From Comamonadaceae bacterium (GTDB lineage Bacteria > Pseudomonadota > Gammaproteobacteria > Burkholderiales > Burkholderiaceae_C): DNA of 9,727 nucleotides. Under the pieces are notes generated by a model, which worked only from the letters and a program-made list of their open reading frames with translations, ran no database searches and was not told the origin of the DNA. The position numbers were made by a program, and so were the translations under genes. The stretch is from the NCBI GenBank assembly GCA_947374105.1, contig CANCAO010000036.1:1-9727 (forward strand), read 5' to 3'. Shown here piece after piece: positions 1 to 7,320 of this stretch (the stretch's first letter is position 1; every line of letters begins with the position of its first letter).

Positions 1-1
1 G

Positions 2-1123
2 GCGGTCATTGTGGGCTGGCCACTGCTTCTGACCCGCATGAAGCAAAGACAACGCTGGCTGACTCATCTGGCAATCATTCCTGGATCGGTCATCTTACTG
101 GTACTTGCACCTATGGCCGTAGCGGTGCTGGGCTTACAGGTGGAAACCATTGGAAGCCGATTTGGAGGCATCCCCTCCAACTTGCCCCGTTTTGTATGGC
201 CTGAGTTCACCTGGAACTCGATCCGATTTTTATTAGCCCCCGCTCTCACTTTAACGCTTTTGGGCGCAATTGAATCGCTATTGTGCGCACGCGTGGCCGA
301 CGGTATGTCAGGTGGGCACCACAACCCCAATCAGGAACTGATGGCTCAGGGCGTGGCCAATTTTGTCACGCCTTTTTTCGGTGGCATGCCCGCCACCGGC
401 ACCATGGCGCGCACCATGACCAACATCAAAAGCGGGGCCAAATCTCCTGTGGCAGGTATGGTTCATGCAGCCACCTTACTATTTATTGTCCTGTTAGGAG
501 CGCCGCTGGCGCAACACATTCCCCTAGCCACGTTAGCAGCCATTCTGATGTTTATTGCCTGGAACATGGGTGAATGGCGTGAGTTTGCCCAGTTGCGCCA
601 GTTCCGTCTACCCTACCGCATTACGCTGCTGTCGGTTTTTTTTCTCACGGTGATGGTCGACCTTACGGTAGCTGTCGAGGTCGGCCTATCCGCCGCTTGT
701 CTGACCTTTATTTACCGAATTTCCAGCCTCTCGCGTTCAGAACAAGTGAGCCCCACCGACCACCCCCTGCTCACCCAGCAGCCAAGCACCGTCAATGCCT
801 ATCGACTCCATGGCGCGCTGTTCTTTGGGGCAATCCAACTGGTGGAGGCCATGGAAGCCCAGTTGCCCGATCGAGCCTTGGTGCTGGACTTGAAAAACGT
901 CATCTATGTGGACTCGACAGGTGTCGATGCCCTGATAAACCTTATTCATGCCTGCGAACAGAACAACACACGCCTGATTATCTGTGGCCTGCAACACCAA
1001 CCGCTGGACATGGCTCGCCGTAGCGGTCTTTTGACTCTGATTCCGCCAGAAAACCGCTATCCCGATTTGGTCAGTGGCTTGACCGCAGCTTCCGCTAGCG
1101 TCACGACTTCAGCCATATCTTGA
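2..1123 (+). CDS. SulP-family anion transporter with C-terminal STAS domain (5' partial)
   Basis: This is the C-terminal part of an inner-membrane SulP (SLC26-type) permease, a family that moves sulfate, bicarbonate or other anions. The reading frame is open to the left edge, so the GTG at 11 is an internal valine and the true start is outside the window. Counting from that codon, conserved SulP stretches appear at about residues 85-89 (GAIES) and 121-130 (PFFGGMPATG), followed by an ART..N...GA.SPVAG block. Hydrophobic membrane segments continue to about residue 235. A cytoplasmic STAS domain occupies roughly residues 261-350, with a DSTG motif at 301-304 resembling the phosphorylated-serine loop of SpoIIAA-type anti-anti-sigma factors. 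The substrate cannot be told from this fragment. The next gene starts 36 bases downstream and is probably separately expressed. Codon use seems somewhat more AT-rich than in the cofactor genes. The family call is firm; substrate is unknown. Confidence 0.93.
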   Translation, partial: AVIVGWPLLLTRMKQRQRWLTHLAIIPGSVILLVLAPMAVAVLGLQVETIGSRFGGIPSNLPRFVWPEFTWNSIRFLLAPALTLTLLGAIESLLCARVADGMSGGHHNPNQELMAQGVANFVTPFFGGMPATGTMARTMTNIKSGAKSPVAGMVHAATLLFIVLLGAPLAQHIPLATLAAILMFIAWNMGEWREFAQLRQFRLPYRITLLSVFFLTVMVDLTVAVEVGLSAACLTFIYRISSLSRSEQVSPTDHPLLTQQPSTVNAYRLHGALFFGAIQLVEAMEAQLPDRALVLDLKNVIYVDSTGVDALINLIHACEQNNTRLIICGLQHQPLDMARRSGLLTLIPPENRYPDLVSGLTAASASVTTSAIS

Positions 1124-1133
1124 AGCACCCCGG

Positions 1134-1139
1134 TAAAAT
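1134..1139 (+). promoter_or_regulatory. Possible -10 box before the DUF3460 gene
   Basis: A TAAAAT hexamer lies 20 bases before the ATG of the DUF3460 gene and would fit a sigma-70 -10 element for this gene and possibly the whole downstream block. No good -35 box is visible at 16-18 bases upstream; TTGAAG at 1120-1125 is too close. This is a weak motif-only call. Confidence 0.25.
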
Positions 1140-1159
1140 GCACTAAAGAGGTCTTTTTC

Positions 1160-1387
1160 ATGAATATTTTGAGTTTTTTCCGCCGGCCTGACTACAAATC
1201 CGAAGCCACTCAGTTTCTGGACCAGCTCAAAGCTGCCAAGCCCGAGTTAGAAGCCCAACAACGCCAGGGACGTGAGTTGTTGTGGGACAAGGCGGTAGAC
1301 CGCCAAGCTTGGAACAACTACCGCACAGCCGAAGTAGCTCAAAAGCCCTATGTCTACCAAACCAGTGTGATTAGCGATTCAAAATAA
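1160..1387 (+). CDS. DUF3460 family small protein
   Basis: A 75-residue protein that I recognise as DUF3460, a family of unknown function found mainly in Burkholderiales. It begins with a conserved-looking FFRRPDYKSEAT segment and is rich in charged residues and glutamine in the middle, with no signal peptide or membrane segment, so it is probably cytoplasmic. The start is well supported: AAAGAGG at 1145-1151 is a Shine-Dalgarno sequence eight bases before the ATG. It lies 64 bases before scpA in the same direction, a neighbourhood I recall from related genomes. No catalytic motif is visible, and no function is assigned. Confidence 0.85.
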   Translation: MNILSFFRRPDYKSEATQFLDQLKAAKPELEAQQRQGRELLWDKAVDRQAWNNYRTAEVAQKPYVYQTSVISDSK

Positions 1388-1397
1388 TCATCATTTC

Positions 1398-1450
1398 GGG
1401 CTATAGCCCTTTAAAGACTAGCGTGAGAAGCTACGTATTCAATAGCACTC
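1398..1450 (+). repeat. Palindromic dispersed-repeat-like spacer between DUF3460 and scpA
   Basis: The 64-base gap contains a perfect 12-base palindrome, GGGCTATAGCCC, at 1398-1409. It is followed by a TAGC/GCTA inverted pair (1419-1422 and 1430-1433, seven-base loop) and an AATAGCA tail. The arrangement resembles the short dispersed intergenic repeats with CTATAGCCC and ATAGC cores that I recall from Rhodoferax and Polaromonas genomes. The palindromes are seen directly; membership in a repeat family is from memory. It may also act as a weak transcript hairpin. No ribosome-binding site for scpA is visible in it. Confidence 0.45.
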
Positions 1451-1451
1451 C

Positions 1452-2309
1452 ATGCGTGACTCCGACTCTGGAATTGTGACTTTTTCGCCTGACGGCTCTG
1501 TTCTGGCCAATCTGCCCGAGGTGGTGGACCATGTAGCCGTGGCACGGCTTTACGGCGAGCCGCTGTTTGCGATGCCGCAGGATTTGTATATCCCGCCTGA
1601 TGCGCTGGAGGTCTTTCTGGAAGCCTTTGAAGGCCCGCTGGACTTGCTGCTCTACCTGATCCGCAAGCAGAACTTCAACATTCTGGACATCCCGATGGCG
1701 GGCGTCACCCGCCAGTACCTTGTGTATGTGGAAGAAATCCGCAGCCGCAACCTGGAGCTGGCCGCCGAGTACCTGCTGATGGCGGCCATGCTGATAGAGA
1801 TCAAATCGCGCATGCTGCTGCCGCCCAAGAAAAAGGCCGAAGGCGAAGAAGCTGAAGACCCGCGTGCCGAGCTGGTGCGCCGCCTACTGGAGTACGAGCA
1901 GATCAAACTGGCTGCCGCGCGCCTGAATGCAATCCCCCAATACGGGCGCGACTTTCACAAAGCACAGGTGTTCATCGAGCAGTCGCTACAACCACGTTTC
2001 CCTGACGTGCACTTGGTCGATTTGCAAGAGGCCTGGGCCGATATCATGAAGCGTGCCAAGCTGGTACAGCACCACAAAATCACGCGCGAAGAACTCTCGG
2101 TGCGCGCACACATGAGCATCGTGCTGCGCCACTTGCAGGGGCGTCGCTTTGTCGAGTTTGAAAAACTATTTGACGCCAGCAAAGGCATACCGGTCTTGGT
2201 CGTGACCTTCATCGCCCTACTGGAACTGGCCAAAGAAACCCTGATTGAAATCACACAAGCCGAAGCGTTTGCGCCCATTTATGTGCGACTGGCTTATTCT
2301 TCTAATTAA
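1452..2309 (+). CDS. scpA: Segregation and condensation protein A (kleisin)
   Basis: ScpA is the kleisin that bridges the two heads of the SMC dimer and, with ScpB, forms the condensin complex that compacts and segregates the chromosome. In this 285-residue protein the family signature FEGPLDLLLYLI is at residues 59-70, followed by NILDIPMAGVTRQYL and by AAEYLLMAAMLIEIKSRMLLP, the SMC-contacting helical region. An acidic/lysine-rich linker follows, and the C-terminus ends in a winged-helix-like segment (VVTFIALLELAKE). The region before the signature is about 50 residues longer than in Bacillus-type ScpA. The ATG at 1452 has no clear Shine-Dalgarno sequence; an internal ATG at 1572 (residue 41) is possible but would remove sequence that looks ScpA-like. 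scpB is not in the window; nadB follows after 21 bases. Confidence 0.93.
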   Translation: MRDSDSGIVTFSPDGSVLANLPEVVDHVAVARLYGEPLFAMPQDLYIPPDALEVFLEAFEGPLDLLLYLIRKQNFNILDIPMAGVTRQYLVYVEEIRSRNLELAAEYLLMAAMLIEIKSRMLLPPKKKAEGEEAEDPRAELVRRLLEYEQIKLAAARLNAIPQYGRDFHKAQVFIEQSLQPRFPDVHLVDLQEAWADIMKRAKLVQHHKITREELSVRAHMSIVLRHLQGRRFVEFEKLFDASKGIPVLVVTFIALLELAKETLIEITQAEAFAPIYVRLAYSSN

Positions 2310-2330
2310 CAGTTTCGAAACACCTGCCCC

Positions 2331-3935
2331 GTGACCCCCTCCACCGTTTTCACTACGTCCGCCCATCAATTTGACGTCCTCATCGTCGGCAGCGGCCTGG
2401 CGGGCTTAAGTGCTGCACTGCACCTGGCCCCAACGCACCGTGTCGCCATCCTAACCAAACGCTCGCTCAACGACGGCTCCAGCCGCTGGGCCCAAGGCGG
2501 TATTGCCGCCGTCATGGGTGAAGGCGACACGATTGAGTCGCACCTGCAAGACACACTGGTAGCCGGTGCTGGTCTGTGCGATGTGGAAGCCACCCGCTTT
2601 GCAGTGAGCCACGCGCCTGAGACCATCCGCTGGCTGCAGGAGCTCGGTGTACCCTTTTCGCAAGAAGACGGGCACTTGCACCTGACCCGTGAAGGCGGCC
2701 ACAGCGAACGCCGCATCGTGCACGTCACCGACGCCACCGGCGCTGCTGTGCAGGAAACACTGCTGTCCAAAGTGCGCCAAACGCCCAACATCACCCTGTT
2801 TGAGCACCACACGCTGGTCGATCTCATCACCCCAACCAAGCTCGGCCTAACGGGCGAAGCCCAGCGTTGCCTGGGTTTGTACGCGCTGGATGAGGCCACC
2901 GACCAGGTACTCACCTTCAGTGCGCCGCACACCATTTTGGCCACCGGCGGCGCGGGCAAGGTGTACCTCTACACCACCAACCCGGACACCGCCACCGGTG
3001 ACGGCATTGCCGCCGCCTGGCGTGCGGGCTGCCGCGTAGGTAACATGGAGTTCATCCAGTTCCACCCGACCTGCCTGTACCACCCGCACGCCAAGTCCTA
3101 CCTCATCAGCGAAGCCGTGCGTGGTGAAGGGGGGCGTTTATTACTTCCCGATGGCACGCGTTTCATGCCTGACCACGATGCGCGTGCCGAACTCGCACCG
3201 CGCGACGTGGTGGCACGTGCCATCGACTTCGAGATGAAAAAACATGGTCTGGACTGCGTTTATCTGGACATCTCGCACCAGCCCAAGTCCTTTTTGCTGG
3301 AACACTTCCCCAACATCTATGCACGCTGCATGGCGCTGGGCATCGACATGGCCGCACAACCCATCCCCGTCGTGCCTGCGGCCCACTACACCTGCGGCGG
3401 CGTGGTCACCGATCTGGACGGCCACACCGATCTGCCCGGCCTATTTGCAGTAGGCGAAACCACTTGCACCGGCCTGCACGGTGCCAACCGGCTGGCCAGT
3501 AACTCGCTGGTGGAGTGCATGGTGTTTGCGCGTGCGGCGACCCTGGCCATTGCGCAAGAAAAGCCGCCGTCTGCCCCACCGCTGCCCGCATGGGACGACA
3601 GTCGTGTGACAGACGCCGACGAAGCCGTGGTGATCTCGCACAACTGGGATGAGCTGCGCCGCTTCATGTGGGACTACGTCGGCATCGTACGAACCAATAA
3701 ACGGTTGGACCGCGCAGCCCACCGCATAGCGCTGCTACAGGATGAAATCCAAGAGTTCTACGCCCAGTTCCATGTCTCACGTGACTTGCTGGAGCTGCGC
3801 AACCTGGTACAGGTGGCCGATCTAATCGTACGCAGCGCACAATCCCGCCATGAGAGTCGCGGTCTGCACTTCAGTCGCGATTACCCGCAAACCGACACCA
3901 TTGCCGAGCCCACCATCCTGGTGCCCAAGGCTTGA
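2331..3935 (+). CDS. nadB: L-aspartate oxidase
   Basis: NadB is an FAD enzyme of the succinate dehydrogenase/fumarate reductase flavoprotein family. It oxidises L-aspartate to iminoaspartate, which NadA condenses with dihydroxyacetone phosphate to quinolinate for NAD synthesis; oxygen or fumarate re-oxidises the flavin. The 534 residues match the usual length (E. coli about 540). The dinucleotide-binding GSGLAG is at residues 20-25 and [11 protein letters not shown] at 51-61. Active-site residues align with the E. coli enzyme with an offset of 0 or 1: E121, H245, R291, H352 and R387, the last within [14 protein letters not shown]. The C-terminal helical domain is complete. The start is the GTG at 2331, 21 bases after scpA, without a good Shine-Dalgarno sequence; no ATG exists before the FAD motif. 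nadA and nadC are not nearby. panD follows and uses the same substrate. Confidence 0.96.
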   Translation: MTPSTVFTTSAHQFDVLIVGSGLAGLSAALHLAPTHRVAILTKRSLNDGSSRWAQGGIAAVMGEGDTIESHLQDTLVAGAGLCDVEATRFAVSHAPETIRWLQELGVPFSQEDGHLHLTREGGHSERRIVHVTDATGAAVQETLLSKVRQTPNITLFEHHTLVDLITPTKLGLTGEAQRCLGLYALDEATDQVLTFSAPHTILATGGAGKVYLYTTNPDTATGDGIAAAWRAGCRVGNMEFIQFHPTCLYHPHAKSYLISEAVRGEGGRLLLPDGTRFMPDHDARAELAPRDVVARAIDFEMKKHGLDCVYLDISHQPKSFLLEHFPNIYARCMALGIDMAAQPIPVVPAAHYTCGGVVTDLDGHTDLPGLFAVGETTCTGLHGANRLASNSLVECMVFARAATLAIAQEKPPSAPPLPAWDDSRVTDADEAVVISHNWDELRRFMWDYVGIVRTNKRLDRAAHRIALLQDEIQEFYAQFHVSRDLLELRNLVQVADLIVRSAQSRHESRGLHFSRDYPQTDTIAEPTILVPKA

Positions 3936-3955
3936 TCCATAAAAGACAGACAGAA

Positions 3956-3961
3956 AGAGAG
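3956..3961 (+). promoter_or_regulatory. Ribosome-binding site that fixes the panD start
   Basis: AGAGAG, six bases before the ATG at 3968, is a purine-rich Shine-Dalgarno-like sequence. It supports that ATG over the upstream in-frame TTG at 3932, which overlaps the nadB stop codon and would add 12 residues not belonging to the PanD family. Confidence 0.6.
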
Positions 3962-3967
3962 CCCGCC

Positions 3968-4390
3968 ATGCTGCGCACCCTACTCAAATCGAAAATCCAC
4001 CGCGTCGCCGTGACCGACTGCGAGTTGCACTATGAAGGCTCATGCGCCATTGACGAAGACCTGCTAGAAGCTGCCAATCTGATAGAAAACGAACAAATCC
4101 ACATCTGGAACATCAACAACGGCGAACGCTTTGTCACCTACGCCATCCGTGGCGCACGGGGAACAGGTATCATTTCAGTAAACGGTTCGGCAGCACGGAG
4201 AGCGGCAGTAGGCGACCTCATCATCATTGCGGCCTTTGCCCAGGTGCCAGAACTGCAGGTGGCAGGATTTGCACCCAAGCTGGTTTTTGTGGATGACAAC
4301 AACCGCATCAAAGAACAGCGCAGCCACATCCCCGTCCAGGCGGCCCACCATCCGGTGCAGGCCGAGCACCTCGGCGGCGACAGCGCCTGA
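3968..4390 (+). CDS. panD: Aspartate 1-decarboxylase proenzyme
   Basis: PanD decarboxylates L-aspartate to beta-alanine, the amine partner of pantoate in pantothenate synthesis. It is a cytoplasmic tetramer made as a proenzyme that cleaves itself between Gly24 and Ser25, turning Ser25 into the pyruvoyl group. From the ATG at 3968 the protein has 140 residues and all the expected landmarks fall at the family's standard numbers: K9, H11, Y22, G24-S25, R54, Y58 and N72-G73. The family length is about 126, so the last 14 or so residues, rich in His, Gln and Ala, are an extra tail. The start was chosen because the [12 protein letters not shown] opening is the conserved N-terminus. A longer form from TTG at 3932 is unlikely. 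It lies 32 bases after nadB and 20 before bioB, consistent with one transcript. Confidence 0.96.
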   Translation: MLRTLLKSKIHRVAVTDCELHYEGSCAIDEDLLEAANLIENEQIHIWNINNGERFVTYAIRGARGTGIISVNGSAARRAAVGDLIIIAAFAQVPELQVAGFAPKLVFVDDNNRIKEQRSHIPVQAAHHPVQAEHLGGDSA

Positions 4391-4410
4391 ACCGATTCAA
4401 GGAAAAATCT

Positions 4411-5442
4411 ATGAACACCCAGCAAGAACAAACCATCACCCTGCACCGCCCGCGACCTATAGCAGTAGCCAGTATCTGCACCACCGCCAAAGCAGAGCAC
4501 TGGAGTGTCGATGCCATTGAAGCGCTGTTCCAACTGCCCTTCCCCGAGCTGCTGTTTCGGGCCCAAACTGTGCACCGCGAGCACTTCAATCCGACCCATG
4601 TAGAGTTCGCCACACTGCTGTCGATCAAGACAGGTGGCTGCCCAGAGGACTGCGGCTACTGCCCACAGGCCGCCCAGTACAACACCGGCGTCGAAGCCTC
4701 CAAGATGATGGCGCTGGATCAAGTGCTGTTCGCCGCCAAGCGCGCCCAAGAAGCAGGTGCCACGCGCTTTTGCATGGGCGCAGCCTGGCGCACGCCCAAA
4801 GACCGCGACATCGAGAAAGTGGCCGAGCTGGTCAGCGCCGTCAAAGGCCTCGGCTTGGAGACCTGCGCCACTTTAGGCATGCTCAATGAGGGCCATGCCG
4901 AGCAACTGCGCGACGCGGGCCTGGACTACTACAACCACAACCTGGACACCGCGCCCGATTTTTACGGCGACGTCATCACCACACGTGACTACCAAGACCG
5001 CTTGGACACACTGGCGCGCGTGCGCCATGCGGGTGTGAAGGTTTGCAGCGGCGGCATTGTCGGCATGGGCGAGAGCCACCGTCAACGTGCGGGCCTGATT
5101 GCCGAGCTGGCCAACCTGAGCCCCTACCCCGAGTCCGTGCCCATCAACAACCTGGTGCGCGTTGAAGGCACACCAATGGCCAATGCAGAACCGTTGGATC
5201 CGTTTGAATTCGTGCGCACCATCGCCGTGGCCCGCATCACCCTGCCCAAGGCCCGCGTGCGCCTCTCAGCCGGTCGTCAAGAAATGGGCGACGCCATTCA
5301 GGCCCTGTGCTTCTTGGCCGGGGCCAACTCCATCTTCTACGGGGACAAACTGCTGACCACGGGCAACCCCGACACCCAGGCTGATCTGGACTTACTAGAC
5401 CGCCTGGGCATGCAGCGCGGCGCACCCGAAATGCTTACTTAA
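4411..5442 (+). CDS. bioB: Biotin synthase
   Basis: BioB is a radical S-adenosylmethionine enzyme that inserts sulfur into dethiobiotin, the last step of biotin synthesis. In this 343-residue protein the [4Fe-4S] cluster cysteines are C77, C81 and C84 ([12 protein letters not shown]). The ligands of the sacrificial [2Fe-2S] cluster are C121, C152, C212 and R284, each exactly 24 positions after its E. coli counterpart. YNHNLDT, the substrate and SAM region, is at 174-180. The N-terminal extension of about 24 residues explains the offset and is variable in the family. The start is supported by AAGGAA at 4399-4404, six bases before the ATG. No other bio genes are nearby, and no BirA-type operator (TTGTAAACC-like inverted repeat) is visible in the 20-base gap, so expression probably depends on the surrounding operon. 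Confidence 0.97.
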   Translation: MNTQQEQTITLHRPRPIAVASICTTAKAEHWSVDAIEALFQLPFPELLFRAQTVHREHFNPTHVEFATLLSIKTGGCPEDCGYCPQAAQYNTGVEASKMMALDQVLFAAKRAQEAGATRFCMGAAWRTPKDRDIEKVAELVSAVKGLGLETCATLGMLNEGHAEQLRDAGLDYYNHNLDTAPDFYGDVITTRDYQDRLDTLARVRHAGVKVCSGGIVGMGESHRQRAGLIAELANLSPYPESVPINNLVRVEGTPMANAEPLDPFEFVRTIAVARITLPKARVRLSAGRQEMGDAIQALCFLAGANSIFYGDKLLTTGNPDTQADLDLLDRLGMQRGAPEMLT

Positions 5443-5452
5443 ACTCGCCCTA

Positions 5453-5466
5453 CCCGCCTAGGCGGG
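5453..5466. repeat. Perfect 14-base GC-rich palindrome between bioB and panB
   Basis: CCCGCCTAGGCGGG is a perfect inverted repeat, followed by AATCCA. It resembles the core of the short dispersed palindromes with a CCCGC...GCGGGAATCC pattern that are frequent between genes in betaproteobacteria, and it recalls the neisserial dRS3 style (ATTCCC...GGGAAT). A run of six T at 5476-5481 lies nine bases after the stem, too far for a classical intrinsic terminator. The panB Shine-Dalgarno sequence (GGAG, 5482-5485) follows. Confidence 0.55.
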
Positions 5467-5490
5467 AATCCAAGATTTTTTGGAGCCCCT

Positions 5491-6366
5491 ATGACTGTCC
5501 AAAACAACGCCAGCCCCTACGGCACCCTGCCACCCGCCAGCAGCCCGGCCACGCGCAAGCCCGTCAGCCTGCCGCGACTGCACGAGATGCATGCACGCGG
5601 CGAGAAGATCACCATGATCACCGCCTACGATGCCACCTTTGCGGCGGTGGCTGATGCAGCGGGCGTAGAGACGATTCTGGTCGGTGACTCGCTGGGCATG
5701 GTGTGCCAGGGCCTCTCAAGCACCGTGGGCGTGACGCTGGAAACCATGCGCTACCACGTCGAGAGCGTGCACCGTGGCGTGCAGCGCGTGCAGGGCACAG
5801 CCTGGATCATTGGCGACTTGCCCTACGGCAGCTACCACGAGTCCAAGGAGCAAGCCTTTCGCAGCGCCGCCGTGCTGATGCAGGCCGGGGCCCACATGGT
5901 CAAGCTGGAGGGCGGCGGCTGGACGGCCGACACCACACGCTTTCTAGTGGAGCGTGGCATCCCCGTCTGTGCACACCTGGGACTCACACCCCAATCCGTG
6001 CACGCCTTGGGCGGATACCGGGTGCAGGGCAAGACCGAAGCCTCTGCCGCGCAGCTCATGCGTGATGCAATGGCCTTGCAAGACGCCGGGGCCACCTTGC
6101 TGGTGTTGGAGATGGTGCCTGCGGCGCTGTCGGCCGAGATCACGCGCGCCCTGCCTCAATGCGCCACCATCGGCATCGGTGCGGGCGTGGACACCGCAGG
6201 CCAAGTATTGGTGTTGCACGACATGCTGGGCGTGAATCTGGGTAAAAACGCGAAATTCGTGCGCAACTTCATGGCAGGCGCTGGCAGCGTGCGTGGCGCT
6301 ATGGAGGCCTATGTGCGCGCCGTAAAAGATGGCAGTTTTCCCGTTAACGCTGAACACGCTTGGTGA
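5491..6366 (+). CDS. panB: 3-methyl-2-oxobutanoate hydroxymethyltransferase
   Basis: PanB transfers a hydroxymethyl group from 5,10-methylenetetrahydrofolate to alpha-ketoisovalerate, giving ketopantoate, the first committed step to pantothenate and CoA. It is a cytoplasmic Mg-dependent TIM-barrel enzyme. The 291 residues show VGDS with the metal ligand D66, [11 protein letters not shown] with D109, VKLEGG with K138 and E140, HLGLTPQS at 162-169, and the catalytic base E207 in LVLEMVP, all matching the family. The first 25 or so residues, rich in Pro, Ala and Ser, extend beyond the E. coli protein and look disordered. GGAG at 5482-5485, five bases before the ATG, supports the start. It lies 48 bases after bioB; the gap holds a palindrome that could modulate read-through. 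panC, which acts two steps later, is next. Confidence 0.97.
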   Translation: MTVQNNASPYGTLPPASSPATRKPVSLPRLHEMHARGEKITMITAYDATFAAVADAAGVETILVGDSLGMVCQGLSSTVGVTLETMRYHVESVHRGVQRVQGTAWIIGDLPYGSYHESKEQAFRSAAVLMQAGAHMVKLEGGGWTADTTRFLVERGIPVCAHLGLTPQSVHALGGYRVQGKTEASAAQLMRDAMALQDAGATLLVLEMVPAALSAEITRALPQCATIGIGAGVDTAGQVLVLHDMLGVNLGKNAKFVRNFMAGAGSVRGAMEAYVRAVKDGSFPVNAEHAW

Positions 6367-6387
6367 TAAAGCACCCTCTCATCACGA

Positions 6388-6419
6388 CCCGTTCGCGTTG
6401 AGCTTGTCGAAACGCACTG
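6388..6419. repeat. REP-like dispersed repeat between panB and panC
   Basis: The 60-base gap contains GTTCGCGTTGAGCTTGTCGA followed by AACGCACTG. The complement carries TTCGACAAGCTCAACGCGAAC, the pattern of a widespread short dispersed repeat with a TTCGACAAGCTCA core in many proteobacterial genomes. A stem can form between GCGTT (6395-6399) and AACGC (6411-6415). The sequence ends about seven bases before the panC start, and no Shine-Dalgarno sequence is visible between them. The stem is seen directly; family membership is from memory. Confidence 0.6.
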
Positions 6420-6426
6420 TCCCACT

Positions 6427-7278
6427 ATGAAGATCATCCACACCCTGCCTGAGCTGCGAACCCACTTGGCCCAGTTCAAACACCCCGCACTCGTGCCCAC
6501 CATGGGCAATCTGCACGATGGTCATCTGGCGCTGATACGTCAAGCCAAACCCCTAGGTGATGTAACTATCGCCAGCATTTTCGTCAACCGCTTGCAGTTC
6601 GCCCCGCACGAAGACTTCGACACCTACCCGCGCACGCTAGATGCCGACTGCGCCAAGCTCGAATCCGCTGGTTGCAATGTGGTGTTTGCCCCGAGCGAAA
6701 AGGAGTTCTACCCCGAACCCCAAACCTTCAAAGTCCAGCCCCCACCCGAGCTGGCCGACATTCTGGAAGGCCACTTTCGCCCCGGCTTCTTCACCGGCGT
6801 GTGCACCGTAGTGCTCAAGCTCTTCAACGCCGTGTTCTCCGAAGCGCAAGGCCGCCGCGTGGCCGTCTTCGGCAAGAAAGACTACCAGCAGCAAATGGTC
6901 ATCCGCCGCATGGTGCAGCAATTAGCCCTGCCCATTGACATCGTGACCGGCGACACCCTGCGCGCCCCCGATGGCCTGGCGCTGTCCTCACGCAATGGTT
7001 ACCTGAGCGCGGATGAACGTGCAGAAGCGGTACAGATCTCACTAGCGCTCAAAGCCATGGCCAAGGCCTTGCGCAAAGGTGAAAAAGACATCGCTGCACT
7101 GGAAGCCCGCGCCCTGCAAACCCTGGCGGATCGCGGCTGGCAACCCGACTACCTCACCGTGCGCCGTCGCCATGACTTGCATCCCCCACAGGCGGAAGAT
7201 TTGGGTACAGACGACTTGGTGGTGCTGGGCGCGGCACGCCTGGGCAAGACACGCTTAATCGACAATCTGGAAGTGTGA
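6427..7278 (+). CDS. panC: Pantothenate synthetase (pantoate--beta-alanine ligase)
   Basis: PanC uses ATP to activate pantoate as pantoyl adenylate and couples it to beta-alanine, giving pantothenate. It belongs to the HIGH-motif nucleotidyltransferases and works as a cytoplasmic dimer. The 283 residues are the usual length. The ATP-binding [10 protein letters not shown] is at 24-33, FVNRLQF at 52-58, [16 protein letters not shown] at 114-129, FGKKDYQQ at 148-155 and DGLALSSRN (the KMSKS-like loop) at 182-190. FVNRLQF has Arg where E. coli has Pro; I recall this form in other betaproteobacteria, so it need not impair function. The ATG at 6427 fits the conserved [11 protein letters not shown] opening, but no Shine-Dalgarno sequence precedes it. 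It closes the plus-strand block and converges with the Bug gene 42 bases away. Confidence 0.97.
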   Translation: MKIIHTLPELRTHLAQFKHPALVPTMGNLHDGHLALIRQAKPLGDVTIASIFVNRLQFAPHEDFDTYPRTLDADCAKLESAGCNVVFAPSEKEFYPEPQTFKVQPPPELADILEGHFRPGFFTGVCTVVLKLFNAVFSEAQGRRVAVFGKKDYQQQMVIRRMVQQLALPIDIVTGDTLRAPDGLALSSRNGYLSADERAEAVQISLALKAMAKALRKGEKDIAALEARALQTLADRGWQPDYLTVRRRHDLHPPQAEDLGTDDLVVLGAARLGKTRLIDNLEV

Positions 7279-7320
7279 GCGTTGAAGCATCACTACCCTA
7301 GCCTGCGACAGAGGCAGTAT
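7279..7320. other. Short convergent spacer between panC and the Bug gene
   Basis: The 42 bases separate two gene clusters running towards each other. The only inverted pair I find is GCCT/AGGC around a seven-base loop, with no T-run on either side, so no intrinsic terminator can be supported here. Transcription may end by another mechanism or overlap into the opposite gene. Confidence 0.5.

Noticed and set aside
1120..1139. Complete sigma-70 promoter formed by TTGAAG and TAAAAT
   Set aside because: The two hexamers are only eight bases apart, far less than the 16-18 needed; only the -10-like box was kept as a weak call.
2366..2959. 197-codon minus-strand open frame inside nadB
   Set aside because: It is fully antisense to the FAD domain of nadB, its composition is rich in Ser, Arg and Pro as expected from a shadow, and no ribosome-binding site or domain supports it.
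3932..3967. Longer panD from a TTG overlapping the nadB stop codon
   Set aside because: The added 12 residues are charged and unlike PanD; starting at 3968 places the cleavage site exactly at Gly24-Ser25, and a ribosome-binding site precedes that ATG.
4138..4749. 203-codon open frame on the minus strand across the panD-bioB junction
   Set aside because: It lies antisense to two genes with intact catalytic residues, shows no recognisable domain, and is the kind of open frame expected opposite GC-rich codons.
5453..5481. Intrinsic terminator after bioB
   Set aside because: The perfect palindrome is followed by nine unrelated bases before the T-run, and panB, with its own ribosome-binding site, begins at once; a repeat element fits better.
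6575..6602. Defective PanC because FVNRLQF differs from the E. coli FVNPMQF
   Set aside because: The other motifs are intact and the Arg form is, to my knowledge, common in betaproteobacteria.
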